NCBI GenBank assembly: GCA_964607765.1
Contig: CAZSNT010000037.1
Coordinates: forward strand, 1 to 64,000
Origin: CAZSNT01 sp964607765
GTDB lineage: Bacteria; Verrucomicrobiota; Lentisphaeria; Oligosphaerales; JABHEG01
Reading direction: 5' to 3'
DNA: 64,000 nt
A model generated the notes under the pieces. That model saw only the letters and a program-made list of their open reading frames with translations. It did no database searches and was not told the DNA's origin. The translations under genes and the position numbers were made by a program. Below are positions 28,872 to 37,500 of the stretch, one piece after another (the stretch's first letter is position 1; every line of letters starts with the position of its first letter).

Positions 28872-29936
28872 ATGTCAGACAAGGTCAGGACCGCAATCAT
28901 CGGGCTCGGCTGGCCCGGCAAAGAGCATCTCAAAGGCTACACGGACTGCCCGGGAACGGATGTGGTCGCGCTCTGCGACTGGGACGAGCCCTTGCTCAAT
29001 GCTATTGGCGACGAATACGGCATTGATCGGCGGTTCACGGACTACCGCGAGATGATCGCCTGCGATGACATCGACGCGGTCAGCGTTGCGGTGCCCAACT
29101 ACGAACACGCGCCCCTCACGATTGACTGCCTCAACGCGGGCAAGAACGTGCTGTGCGAGAAACCGCCGGCCATGAACGCGGCAGAGGCCGGCGCCATGGC
29201 CGATGCGGCCAAGACCAGCGGCAAGATCCTGATGTACGCGCTGGTCATGCGGTTCGGCCCCGAGGTCCGTTACCTCAAGTCTCTCATCGAGGAGGGTGAA
29301 CTGGGCGACATCTATCTCGGCAAGGCGGGTTACACGCGGCGCCGCGGCATTCCGCGCGGCAAGGACAACTGGTTCATCGACAAGAAACGGGCCGGAGGCG
29401 GCGCCCTGATTGACATTGGTGTGCATGCCCTGGACTGCGTCTGGTACCTGATGGGTACGCCCAAGCCCGTGTCTGTCATGGGCGCCGCCTACCACAAGTT
29501 CGGGGACACCGTGCCGGACGACATCACGTTCGACGTCGATGACGCCGCCATGGGCCTGATCCGCTTCGACAACGGCGCCACGCTGTTCCTGGAAGCGTCG
29601 TGGGCCTGGAACCTGCCCGGGGTCCCGACCAAGCAGATCGCGGGCACCAAAGGCGGCGCTGACCTCGAACCGTTCCGGCTGTTCACCGAGAAAGGCGGCA
29701 TCCCGCTCGACACCGAGCTCGGCAAAGGCGGCATGCCGGCAGGATACGGCGACGCCCCCAAGAACCCGTTCTTTGGTGAGACGGCCCACTTCATCGACGT
29801 CATCCAGGGGAAGGCGGAGCTGATCGCGACTCCCGAGCAGGGCATCCAGATGATGCAGATGCTGGACGCCATCTATGCCTCCTCCGAATCGGGCAAGGGC
29901 GTCGAGCTGAAGTTCCAGCAACAGCCGGCGAGATGA
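28872..29936 (+). CDS. Gfo/Idh/MocA family oxidoreductase, cytosolic
   Basis: 354 aa starting 2 bp after the dehydroquinase-like gene. No signal. NAD(P) loop IIGLGWPGKEH, EKP motif (LCEKPPAMN), and catalytic-region segment GALIDIGVHALDCVWYL (D-x-G-x-H, the conserved His/Asp pair). A cytoplasmic sugar, sugar-acid or inositol dehydrogenase. Tight coupling to the dehydroquinase-like protein suggests sequential steps: oxidation to a keto compound followed by dehydration, much as in quinate breakdown (inference). Confidence 0.88.
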   Translation: MSDKVRTAIIGLGWPGKEHLKGYTDCPGTDVVALCDWDEPLLNAIGDEYGIDRRFTDYREMIACDDIDAVSVAVPNYEHAPLTIDCLNAGKNVLCEKPPAMNAAEAGAMADAAKTSGKILMYALVMRFGPEVRYLKSLIEEGELGDIYLGKAGYTRRRGIPRGKDNWFIDKKRAGGGALIDIGVHALDCVWYLMGTPKPVSVMGAAYHKFGDTVPDDITFDVDDAAMGLIRFDNGATLFLEASWAWNLPGVPTKQIAGTKGGADLEPFRLFTEKGGIPLDTELGKGGMPAGYGDAPKNPFFGETAHFIDVIQGKAELIATPEQGIQMMQMLDAIYASSESGKGVELKFQQQPAR

Positions 29937-29943
29937 AAGGCCA

Positions 29944-30159
29944 TTGCCATGCTCATGTGTGATCCCGGCTCCCTCTCGGTTCTGGGACGCCGACTGCCCG
30001 GCGCACGTGTTCTTGCCCGAGTACCTGGTTGCGCCCTACCTTCTCACGGCCGAGCCGCCGTTGGCCGACCCGTCGCGACCACGGTTCGATGCCGTGGGAC
30101 AGACGATCGTGTCGACATGCCTGCACCTTCTGACACCGACACTCTTCCCCGGACGTTAA
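29944..30159 (+). other. Short open frame, possible 5' fragment of the MBL remnant
   Basis: A 71-codon frame with strongly G/C-biased third positions, suggesting it was coding. It ends in TAA at 30157-30159 and is in the same frame as the MBL-fold fragment starting at 30160. No domain recognised in it and no ribosome site. Confidence 0.35.
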
Positions 30160-30696
30160 TTGGCCAAGGCTCGGAGCAAAGGGGATTTGGCCGTCCACGC
30201 GAACAAGGAAGCTCTGACATGTTTGGCGGGGATGCCGGGAGTCGATTGTCGTCCCCTGTCCCCAGGCAATGCCGTCAGAGTGGGCGGCGCCACGATCCTG
30301 CCCTTACGGGCCAATCACCTGCTGCCCAATCCGGCGGAAGTCCCGCTGCATTACCTCGTAGACGATGGATCGAGACGACTGCTCTATGCCACGGACGGTG
30401 CCTGGCTTCTCCCGGAGACATTCCGGCAGATCCGGAACACCACGCTCGACGCGATCGTCTGGGACGCCACCATTGGCGAAATACTCGGAGATGCGCGCGT
30501 CTTCGAGCACAACTCGCTGCCCATGCTGCGGCTCATGGCAGCGGCACTTCGCGGGTGCGGTGTCCTGACGCCGGATGCCCGGATCTTCCTCACACACCTG
30601 GCCAGAACACTCCACGACGACCACAGGACCATCGCCGCAGCCTACGCCCAGGACGGATTCACCGTCGCCCACGACGGGATGGCGGTGACGGTCTGA
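30160..30696 (+). pseudogene. C-terminal part of an MBL-fold metallo-hydrolase
   Basis: 178 codons matching the second half of a metallo-beta-lactamase-fold hydrolase of the PhnP/RNase Z-like type: LPLRANHLLPN, LLYATDGAWLLPETF, LDAIVWDATIGE, FLTHLARTLHDD, AHDGMAVTV. The N-terminal H-x-H-x-D-H metal motif is absent, and an in-frame TAA directly precedes it, so the gene looks broken. The only available start (TTG 30160) has no Shine-Dalgarno sequence. If expressed it would lack the active site. Confidence 0.6.
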
Positions 30697-30789
30697 GGGG
30701 GGGGGCAATGCTATCAACTTCCTGTGGAGCGTGCACACTGTCGTGTTCTGACCGCCCGCCGCACGGTCACGCTGGTACTGTCCGCAAGA

Positions 30790-30872
30790 GATTAAGGCAA
30801 AAGAATAGGGGGAAAGATCAGGGTTTCGGAGCGTGTGCCCCTGATCTTTCGCCCTGATCTTTCGCCCTAATC
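30790..30872. repeat. Inverted repeat with 34-bp arms built of 13-bp units
   Basis: Arms 30790-30823 and 30839-30872 match at 29 of 34 positions, around a 15-nt loop. The right arm contains two exact tandem copies of CCCTGATCTTTCG plus a third, degenerate copy. Its structure suggests a mobile or REP-type palindromic element, or a bidirectional terminator between the convergent neighbours. Confidence 0.7.
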
Positions 30873-30973
30873 GTTGGGTCGGTCCGATAGAACGCAGCAG
30901 AAGTCCTCCGATGGGAGGAAGCTAATAGCATTGGAGTGTGGGCGCCCTGCGCGCGGGACCAATCTCGCTCACT

Positions 30974-31040
30974 ACCCACGCACCCGAGCCGCAGGCGAGA
31001 GAGCCCGCCCGCGGGGCGGGAGCGAAGCGGCAACGTGGGT
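30974..31040. repeat. Nested GC-rich palindrome (REP/BIME-like)
   Basis: Outer arms ACCCACG (30974-30980) and CGTGGGT (31034-31040) enclose an inner hairpin CCCGCCC (31004-31010) / GGGCGGG (31014-31020). Intergenic, 113 bp downstream of the PL11 stop codon. Confidence 0.5.
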
Positions 31041-31152
31041 GGGGTCGCAGTACCACGTCCTGCGGCTTCTCAGCCCCTAACCCAGCGCCATTCGGGGCAG
31101 CCCTTGTCCCCGCCTTCCTGGACCGAGACTTACATGCTTGTCCCCTCTGGCA

Positions 31153-32964
31153 TCAGGGCTGCCTCGTTCCTATTTGCCGACTGACCATGGGAGCCTGCGG
31201 ATAGCCCATGCCGTTGTTGGCAACATCGATTCGGTAGATGGGGTCGCTCAGGAGCGTCGGGCGACGATCCGCAGCAGGGATCGTGGTCGTGTAGATCCGC
31301 AACTCGTTGTCTTTGGTGCTCCGGATGATCTCCTCGCGCCAATCGCCCAGAATGTCCGCCACGAGAATGGTCCGTGCACACCCTTCCATGGTTAAGCTCT
31401 CCTCCCCCTCAGGATAGCTGGTGACCGTGCTCGTGCGGATCACTTCACGCTGGGGGTCAGCGTCCCAGTAAACGGGCCAAGGCTGCAACCCCCAGTCAAA
31501 GGCATTGCCCTTGCCCAGCACCGTGCCGTCTGCCGCCCACAGCCAACAGTGGCTGTCGTCCTTCCTGGACAGCTCAAGATCCTTGCCGTAGCACTCCATC
31601 CCGGCGTGGCGCGCATCGATGTCCGCACAGAGCCCGCCCTTGTGGAAATGCCCGGTCTTCGCGCTTGTACCCCAGATCCGTCTGCCCGTGCGAGCATCCA
31701 CAAGGCAGGCGCCGTTCACCGCATGCCACTTCTCGTAGGTATAGAAAATCTCCAGCCCGGGATGGCTTGGCAGGATGTCGCCTACATAATGGCCATCGGG
31801 GTGGCCGCCAGGGCTGATTCGTCCTTGGTTGCTTCGTGCCAGAGCCCAGAGACCTCTCCCGTTGTCGTCCAGCACGAACGAGCCGTAGATGATCTCGTCA
31901 CGACCGTCGCCATCCACGTCCGCAGCATGCATGAAGTGCGAACCCGAGCCGCCTCGGTCGCCCTTGCCGTGATAGCCTTTGGCTTCCTCCTGTGTGCTGC
32001 TCCATTCCCACAGCGTTTCCAGCTGGTGGTTCCGGTAGCGATAGGCAGCGATCTTGATGAGTCCATAGGTCCCGCGCGCCGCGAGGATGGCGGGAGTCTT
32101 GCCGTCGAGGTAGGCCACCCCCATCAGATTGCGCGAAACGAGATTGTAGTTCCCGTATCCCTCACGGGAGGGCCAGGGGACACGCGTGACGACCGCCCCG
32201 GTTGAGCCGTCCCAGATGGACAGGTATTCGCGGTCATCGATCACTCTCCCCTTTTCATCCCGCGCGGGGTTGGCCTCCGGATCGTTGATCGTCTCTCCCG
32301 TCTTCACGGCGATCTCGGCTCTACCGTCGCCGTCGAAATCATAGGCCAGATGCGGCGAGTACCAGTTTCCCATCTCGATGGCTGGACCCAGGTCGTTCTT
32401 CCAGAGCAATCGCCCCTCCTGGCTGACGGCATACATCCTGTAGGTGCGCGAATCGGGGTGCCAGCCGCTGCCGTCAGGCATCAGGTAGGAGTCGGGTGTC
32501 TTGACCACATAGTCCAGGCTCCTGTCGCCGTCCAGATCCGCCACCATCGGGTGCATAAAGCCCTTGACTTCCGCAGGCAGCCTGATGCCGATGTAATCGC
32601 TGGAGGCTCGCGATAGATCCACGCGGCATGCCTTCGACACCACGGACAGCCCGCCGGTCGTGCCTGTGACGACACGATACGTGACTGATCCCGTCTCAGG
32701 GACGCTACGGTCCACGAAGTCGGTGGTCCGGGTCACGGTTGCCAGTTTTCCGCCGGGCTCGCGGAGAATGTCAAACGTAGTGTCTGCCTCGTCGTCTTGC
32801 AGTAGGCGCCAGCCCACGTAGACAGTTCCATCCGGGCGTCTGAGAGCAATCAAGCCCCGGTCGAGTCGTTCACGAATACGTACATGCTCCTGCCCAACGC
32901 AGACATTGGCCAGCAGGAGGGGTAGCGGGAGGAAGAAGCGGATTCTCATTCGTCGTGTTTCCAT
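31153..32964 (-). CDS. Rhamnogalacturonan lyase, polysaccharide lyase family 11
   Basis: 603 aa with a signal peptide (MRIRFFLPLPLLLANVCVGQ; either the ATG at 32964 or that at 32949 could be used). The sequence follows PL11 (YesW/YesX) throughout: GLIALRRPDGTVYVGWRLL at the start, repeated calcium-binding propeller loops DxDGDxxxD (ADLDGDRSLD, YDFDGDGRAE, ADVDGDGRDE), and FHKGGLCADIDARHAGMEC. The enzyme cleaves the rhamnosyl-galacturonate backbone of rhamnogalacturonan I by beta-elimination. Full family length. It is the firmest pointer to pectin as a substrate. A predicted promoter and 39-codon ORF lie just upstream. Confidence 0.94.
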   Translation of the reverse strand: METRRMRIRFFLPLPLLLANVCVGQEHVRIRERLDRGLIALRRPDGTVYVGWRLLQDDEADTTFDILREPGGKLATVTRTTDFVDRSVPETGSVTYRVVTGTTGGLSVVSKACRVDLSRASSDYIGIRLPAEVKGFMHPMVADLDGDRSLDYVVKTPDSYLMPDGSGWHPDSRTYRMYAVSQEGRLLWKNDLGPAIEMGNWYSPHLAYDFDGDGRAEIAVKTGETINDPEANPARDEKGRVIDDREYLSIWDGSTGAVVTRVPWPSREGYGNYNLVSRNLMGVAYLDGKTPAILAARGTYGLIKIAAYRYRNHQLETLWEWSSTQEEAKGYHGKGDRGGSGSHFMHAADVDGDGRDEIIYGSFVLDDNGRGLWALARSNQGRISPGGHPDGHYVGDILPSHPGLEIFYTYEKWHAVNGACLVDARTGRRIWGTSAKTGHFHKGGLCADIDARHAGMECYGKDLELSRKDDSHCWLWAADGTVLGKGNAFDWGLQPWPVYWDADPQREVIRTSTVTSYPEGEESLTMEGCARTILVADILGDWREEIIRSTKDNELRIYTTTIPAADRRPTLLSDPIYRIDVANNGMGYPQAPMVSRQIGTRQP

Positions 32965-32992
32965 CTTGGGCGGGCAAGCCAGTGTCGCCCCA

Positions 32993-33112
32993 TCACGTTT
33001 TCTCCACGCAGAACTCGGCCTGCAGGAGCGGTTCGCCGCCCTCCTCGCGCGCCTTCCGGAACTTGCCCCACAGATACTGCTGGTCCTGTTCCTGTATGCC
33101 CGTCGCGATCAT
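32993..33112 (-). CDS. Small protein / leader ORF upstream of PL11 gene
   Basis: 39 codons from ATG 33112, with AAAGGAG (33122-33128) 9 nt upstream and a near-consensus promoter just beyond. The peptide is hydrophilic and charged (GIQEQDQQYLWGKFRKAREE), with no known domain. Stop lies 28 bp before the PL11 start, so it may be a leader peptide for that gene, an independent small protein, or the 3' end of a decayed gene. G/C-rich third positions support translation. Confidence 0.5.
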   Translation of the reverse strand: MIATGIQEQDQQYLWGKFRKAREEGGEPLLQAEFCVEKT

Positions 33113-33149
33113 GTCGACCTGCTCCTTTGCGTTGACGCGGTTCCTCACT

Positions 33150-33178
33150 ATTATATGCCTGCTCCCTGCATCTGTGAA
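33150..33178 (-). promoter_or_regulatory. Near-consensus sigma70 promoter
   Basis: On the minus strand: TTCACA (33173-33178), a 17-bp spacer, and TATAAT (33150-33155). It would start transcription near 33143, giving a leader of about 30 nt before the 39-codon ORF and reading on into the PL11 gene. Confidence 0.65.
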
Positions 33179-33410
33179 TGTTAGATCGCGAATGATCCCG
33201 GGGCAACGACGGTGGGGTTGGCTCGGCGCCGCTGCGTTCCACCTCACCGGGTAACGCGCCTTGGTGTCTCGCGCTAACCTCCGGCGGCTTCGTTACGGCT
33301 GCACGGCCTGCACAGACCGCTGCTTCGGAACCGGGTCGACGATGTCGGTTTCCCGAGACAAGCTGCCTTGGACTGACACATCGGGATACACTGCGGAGAG
33401 AGAACAGAAC

Positions 33411-34412
33411 ATGCTGACTTCTGAGCAAGTGAAAGAGTGCGCGTTGGCCTGCGGTGCCGACAAGGTCGCCATCGGCAGCATGGACCGATTCGAGGGCTGC
33501 CCGAAGGACTACGATCCACGCTACATCATGCCCCGGGCAAAGAGCATTATCGGGATTGCGATCCGCGTCCAGCGCGGCCTGCTGCGGGGGATCGAGGAAG
33601 GGACCTACTTCGCAGGTTACCCGTCAATGGGATATGCCAACATCAATGATGTGTATGCGCCCATGGTCGTGCGCGAACTGGCGAACTTCCTCGAAGACGC
33701 CGGGTACGAGGCCCTGCCTTACATCAACGGCAGCGTCCGCTACGGCGCGAACAAGGGCGTGCCGGTCGAGGAGGGTAAGCCGAAGCCGGATGTCTTCCTG
33801 CATTTCCGGATTGCCGGCGTGATCGCCGGCCTCGGTGAGATCGGCTACAGCAAGATCTTCCTGACAAAGGAGTTCGGGCCCTGCCAACGGCTCGTGTTCG
33901 TGCTCACGGAAGCCGAACTGGAGCCCGATCCGATTGTCGTCGGCGAGATCTGCGATGGCTGCATGAGCTGCGTCAGAGAGTGTCCCGCCCATGCGATCTC
34001 CGCAACCGAGAAGAAGACGGTGGTCATCGACGGACACGAAATGAACTGGGGTGCCCTCGACACGCACAAGTGCAGCGCCGTGTACCAGGCGGGAACACGC
34101 GAGATCAGTCCCTTCATGCCCGCCGAAATCAAAGACTACATCGATGCCATCATCAGCGGCGAATGGAAGCAGGACAGCGACGGAATGGTCGACTACACGA
34201 AGTACCGGGACGTGTGGGGATACCTGCGCACGAACTTCCCTTACATCGCCGCTGGCTGGAAGAGCTTCCACCATCCCGCGGCGCTGTGCGGCGCCAAGGG
34301 CTGTGTCCGCGCCTGTCTCGACCACCTCGACAGGAAAGGCGTCCTGTCCCGCAAATTCAAACACCCTTTCCGTGACCGCAAACCGTGGACCATCCGGCAG
34401 GAGTCTCCGTGA
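33411..34412 (+). CDS. 4Fe-4S protein related to epoxyqueuosine reductase QueG
   Basis: 333 aa from ATG 33411, with GGAGAG about 10 nt upstream; the frame is open to 33261. The N-terminal 200 residues resemble the cobalamin-binding part of QueG and reductive-dehalogenase-like proteins (RAKSIIGIAIRVQRG, GLGEIGYSKIFLT). One complete ferredoxin motif CDGCMSCVRECP follows. The second cluster site is atypical: KCSAVY and then a distant CGAKGCVRAC rather than CxxCxxCxxxCP. QueG performs the last step of queuosine synthesis. The altered second cluster and glycan context make a different reductase role likely. Confidence 0.7.
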   Translation: MLTSEQVKECALACGADKVAIGSMDRFEGCPKDYDPRYIMPRAKSIIGIAIRVQRGLLRGIEEGTYFAGYPSMGYANINDVYAPMVVRELANFLEDAGYEALPYINGSVRYGANKGVPVEEGKPKPDVFLHFRIAGVIAGLGEIGYSKIFLTKEFGPCQRLVFVLTEAELEPDPIVVGEICDGCMSCVRECPAHAISATEKKTVVIDGHEMNWGALDTHKCSAVYQAGTREISPFMPAEIKDYIDAIISGEWKQDSDGMVDYTKYRDVWGYLRTNFPYIAAGWKSFHHPAALCGAKGCVRACLDHLDRKGVLSRKFKHPFRDRKPWTIRQESP

Positions 34413-34538
34413 TGACGCGAGTACATTCTCGCCGATCACTGCTCGCTGCTCCACGGCGGTCGTGACCACAGCCCGGACAGAAGACTGTGGATACAGAGGT
34501 GACCGATGACTATCTCAGGACTCAAAGGAGGCGCGTTC

Positions 34539-37500
34539 ATGGCGACGTTCCTGGCTTTGCCCGTTGCCTGTGCGGACACAAACGCAAGTGCCGCATCCAA
34601 TGTCACGGCGGCGCAGTACGCGGAGGCCAGGGAGGTTCTGGACCGGGCCTGGGAACGGACCCGGACCGTCTACTACAGCCCGAAAACGCATCTGTACTAC
34701 GTCTCTCCCGTTGACCGCGTTGTGCCCGCGCGCGTGTTCGAGGACGGGTTCCTCGACCCCGACAAAGGCAAGCTCGGCTACGGGTCGGGGATGGGCGACT
34801 GCACGATCTTCGGCGGGGTGCTCCTCTCCATGTTGGCGGACCGTTACGAGGTCACCACGGACAAGGCCCTCGCCACTCTTGCGCACGATGCATTCGAGGG
34901 GCTCAAGCTGTGTGCAACGGTCCATGGCGTGCCCGGATTTGTGGCCCGGGGCGTCTGCATCGAGGACGGCAAGAGCATCTGCATCACATCGTCGCGGGAC
35001 CAGGTCACGCACTTCGTTCACGGCCTGTGGCGTTACTACCACTGCGCGCTCTGCGACGAGGCAACGAAGGCGGAAATCCGCACGCTCATGGAGCAGGTTG
35101 CCGATCGGATGATCCGCAACGTGACGCCGGACAACGACTACGACTTCCTCCGCGCGGACGGCTCGCGCGATCCCCGCGGCATCTGCCGGATGTGGAACGT
35201 GCGTCCCCACGAAGCCGCACGCCTGCCGATGGTCTACGCAGCGGCTTGGGACATCTGTCGGAAAGAGACCTACTTCCGCCTCTATCGCGAGGTCGTCGAG
35301 CCCGCTGTCGATCAGTCGCTGACGTTGCCCTCGCTGCCGCAGGCCGAGATCAACGCCTGGATGCCCACCTACACACTGCTGCAGATGCAGACTTCGCTGG
35401 AACTGCTCTACGAGCTCGAAACGGACGAGGAACTGAAGGCGAAGATTGCGCGAGCCATGGAGCCCGTCGCGCAGATGGGCGCGAAGCGGGCCATCCGCAT
35501 CAACGGCGGTGAGGAGAAGTACCTGTGCGCCTGCGGCGAGGCCGCGCTGGCGCAGTTGATGGCCGCCGAGGTCGTGTTCCCGGTTCGACAGGTGGAGCTT
35601 CTGCTCAAGTCGATCACCGATTCGGATGTCGAGAAGATCTCCGCATGCCGCACCATTCATCTGCTGGCAGCATTCTGGCGGGCACGCCGGGCGGGCATTC
35701 TGAAGCCGCCGTCAGGAGGCGCGAGTGCCACGGCTGCCAACCCGAGCCTGTTTTTCGGCAAAGACGACATTCCGACGCTGCAGACAAGGCTGGAGGATCC
35801 GCAGATCGCTCCGGCATGGCAGAGGGTTTTGCAGGCGGCCGAGGCTTGTTGCGATCCCGAGAGCGCCAGGTACGCCGACTTGGAGGCGCCATTCAAACTC
35901 AGGGCACAGGGGGACCGCGAACCGGACCACCGCTACAGAGCCGTGCAGGTCCACGATATTGGCCGGAGTCTGACCGAGAAGATGGAAGCCCTGGGTTTTG
36001 CCTACCAGATGACCGGACGACGTGAATGGGGCGACCACGGGGCGGCGTTCCTGGCACGCATGGCGGAGCTCTACCCCGTCACCAACGAAAGTGTCTGCAA
36101 GGGGTTTGCCGGCGGCCGAGGCGATGTGATGCGGGGCCTCGCCTTGGGATACGACTGGCTGTCGGAATGCCTCGAACCCCGGGAGCGCCGCCAGGTCGCG
36201 CAGGTCTGTGCCGACTACATCGAGTTCTTCCTGAGAGAATTCGAGGACCCGAAACAGTGGTTCCACAAAGTCCACAACTACAACGGCGTCAATGGCGGCT
36301 CGGCGGGGTGCCTTGCCCTGGCGATCAAGGACCAATTTCCGGACCGCTACGAGCACTGGGTCTCCGAGGCGGTCCGCATCATTGAGCGCTGGCTCGATAC
36401 CGGGTTCGACCAGCAGGGCGCGTACGTCGAGGGTGTCGGCTACACAGGCTACGGTCTCTCGAACACGATCCTGTTCGCGCACGCCCTGCGACGCTGTGGC
36501 TCCCGCGACCCGCTCAAGCACCCGGTGTTCGGCCGCCTCGATGAGTTTCTGGCTCTGTCGCTGCTCCCGGGCGAAAGCGTCTACGATGCCCGGAACGACT
36601 CCAACTACCGGGGCCTGGGCGTGTACCTGCTCGGGCTGGCTCAGGCTGAGAACGGGGGTCTCTACCGATGGTTGTGGGAGACGACTGGGAGCAAGTACGG
36701 CTTCGAGCGGGTTGTGCTCGATAATCAGATCAGGTCGGTCCATCCCGCGGCGGCGGGCGTGCCGACGGCGCAACACTTCGAGGGCCGTGGGCTCTGCGTC
36801 TGGCGCACCGGCTGGACCGAGAATGACGTCATGTTCTCCATGGAGGCCGGGCCCTACTACCCGGTCACGCACAACCAAGGCGACAAAGGACACTTCACGC
36901 TCTACGGACTGGGGCAGCGCTGGGCCACCGACCCGGGGTATGCCAATGAACACGCGGCCATGGGCAGGGGACAGACTCCCGGGCACAGCTGCGTCCTTAT
37001 CGATGAAAAGGGGCAGGCCCTGTCGGGCGCCGGTTGGGGAACGGACGGCGAGATCAAGGTGTACGAGAACTCGGCGCGTTGCGGGTACGCCCTCGCCGAC
37101 TGCACGGATGCCTACAACCGGAACAACAAAGGGATCAAGGGCGTCGGCGTCGATCATGCCCTGCGCCACGCGTTTTTCGTCTATCCCACTGACTACGCGC
37201 CAGCCTACGCCGTCGTCCTCGACGACATCCTCAAGAACGAGGCCGAGCATGAATACGCCTGGCAGATGATGCTCGCAGACGACATGAACGTTGCCCTCCA
37301 CGACAGTCGTGCCGAGGTCACGCCGCCGCTGGCATCCGGCGGCGCCTACATCCACACGCCGTGGACCGATGAAGCGGATGCCAAGCGCAGCGTTGAGCCT
37401 GACGCAAAGACACGGGGGCAGTGTGTCCTGCAACTCAGCATTCGGGAAGCCGGCGAATACACCATCTGGGCGCGGGTCCGCTCAGCAGGGGCGGACGTGC

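Larger units (their letters stand above)
30697..31152. other. Repeat-rich intergenic region
   Basis: About 455 bp between the MBL fragment and the convergent PL11 gene. It holds two palindromic elements (30790-30872 and 30974-31040). No coding remnant recognised. Confidence 0.5.

Noticed and set aside
30818..31204. Several short frames around the palindromes after the MBL remnant
   Set aside because: They translate the repeats themselves and have no domain or ribosome site.
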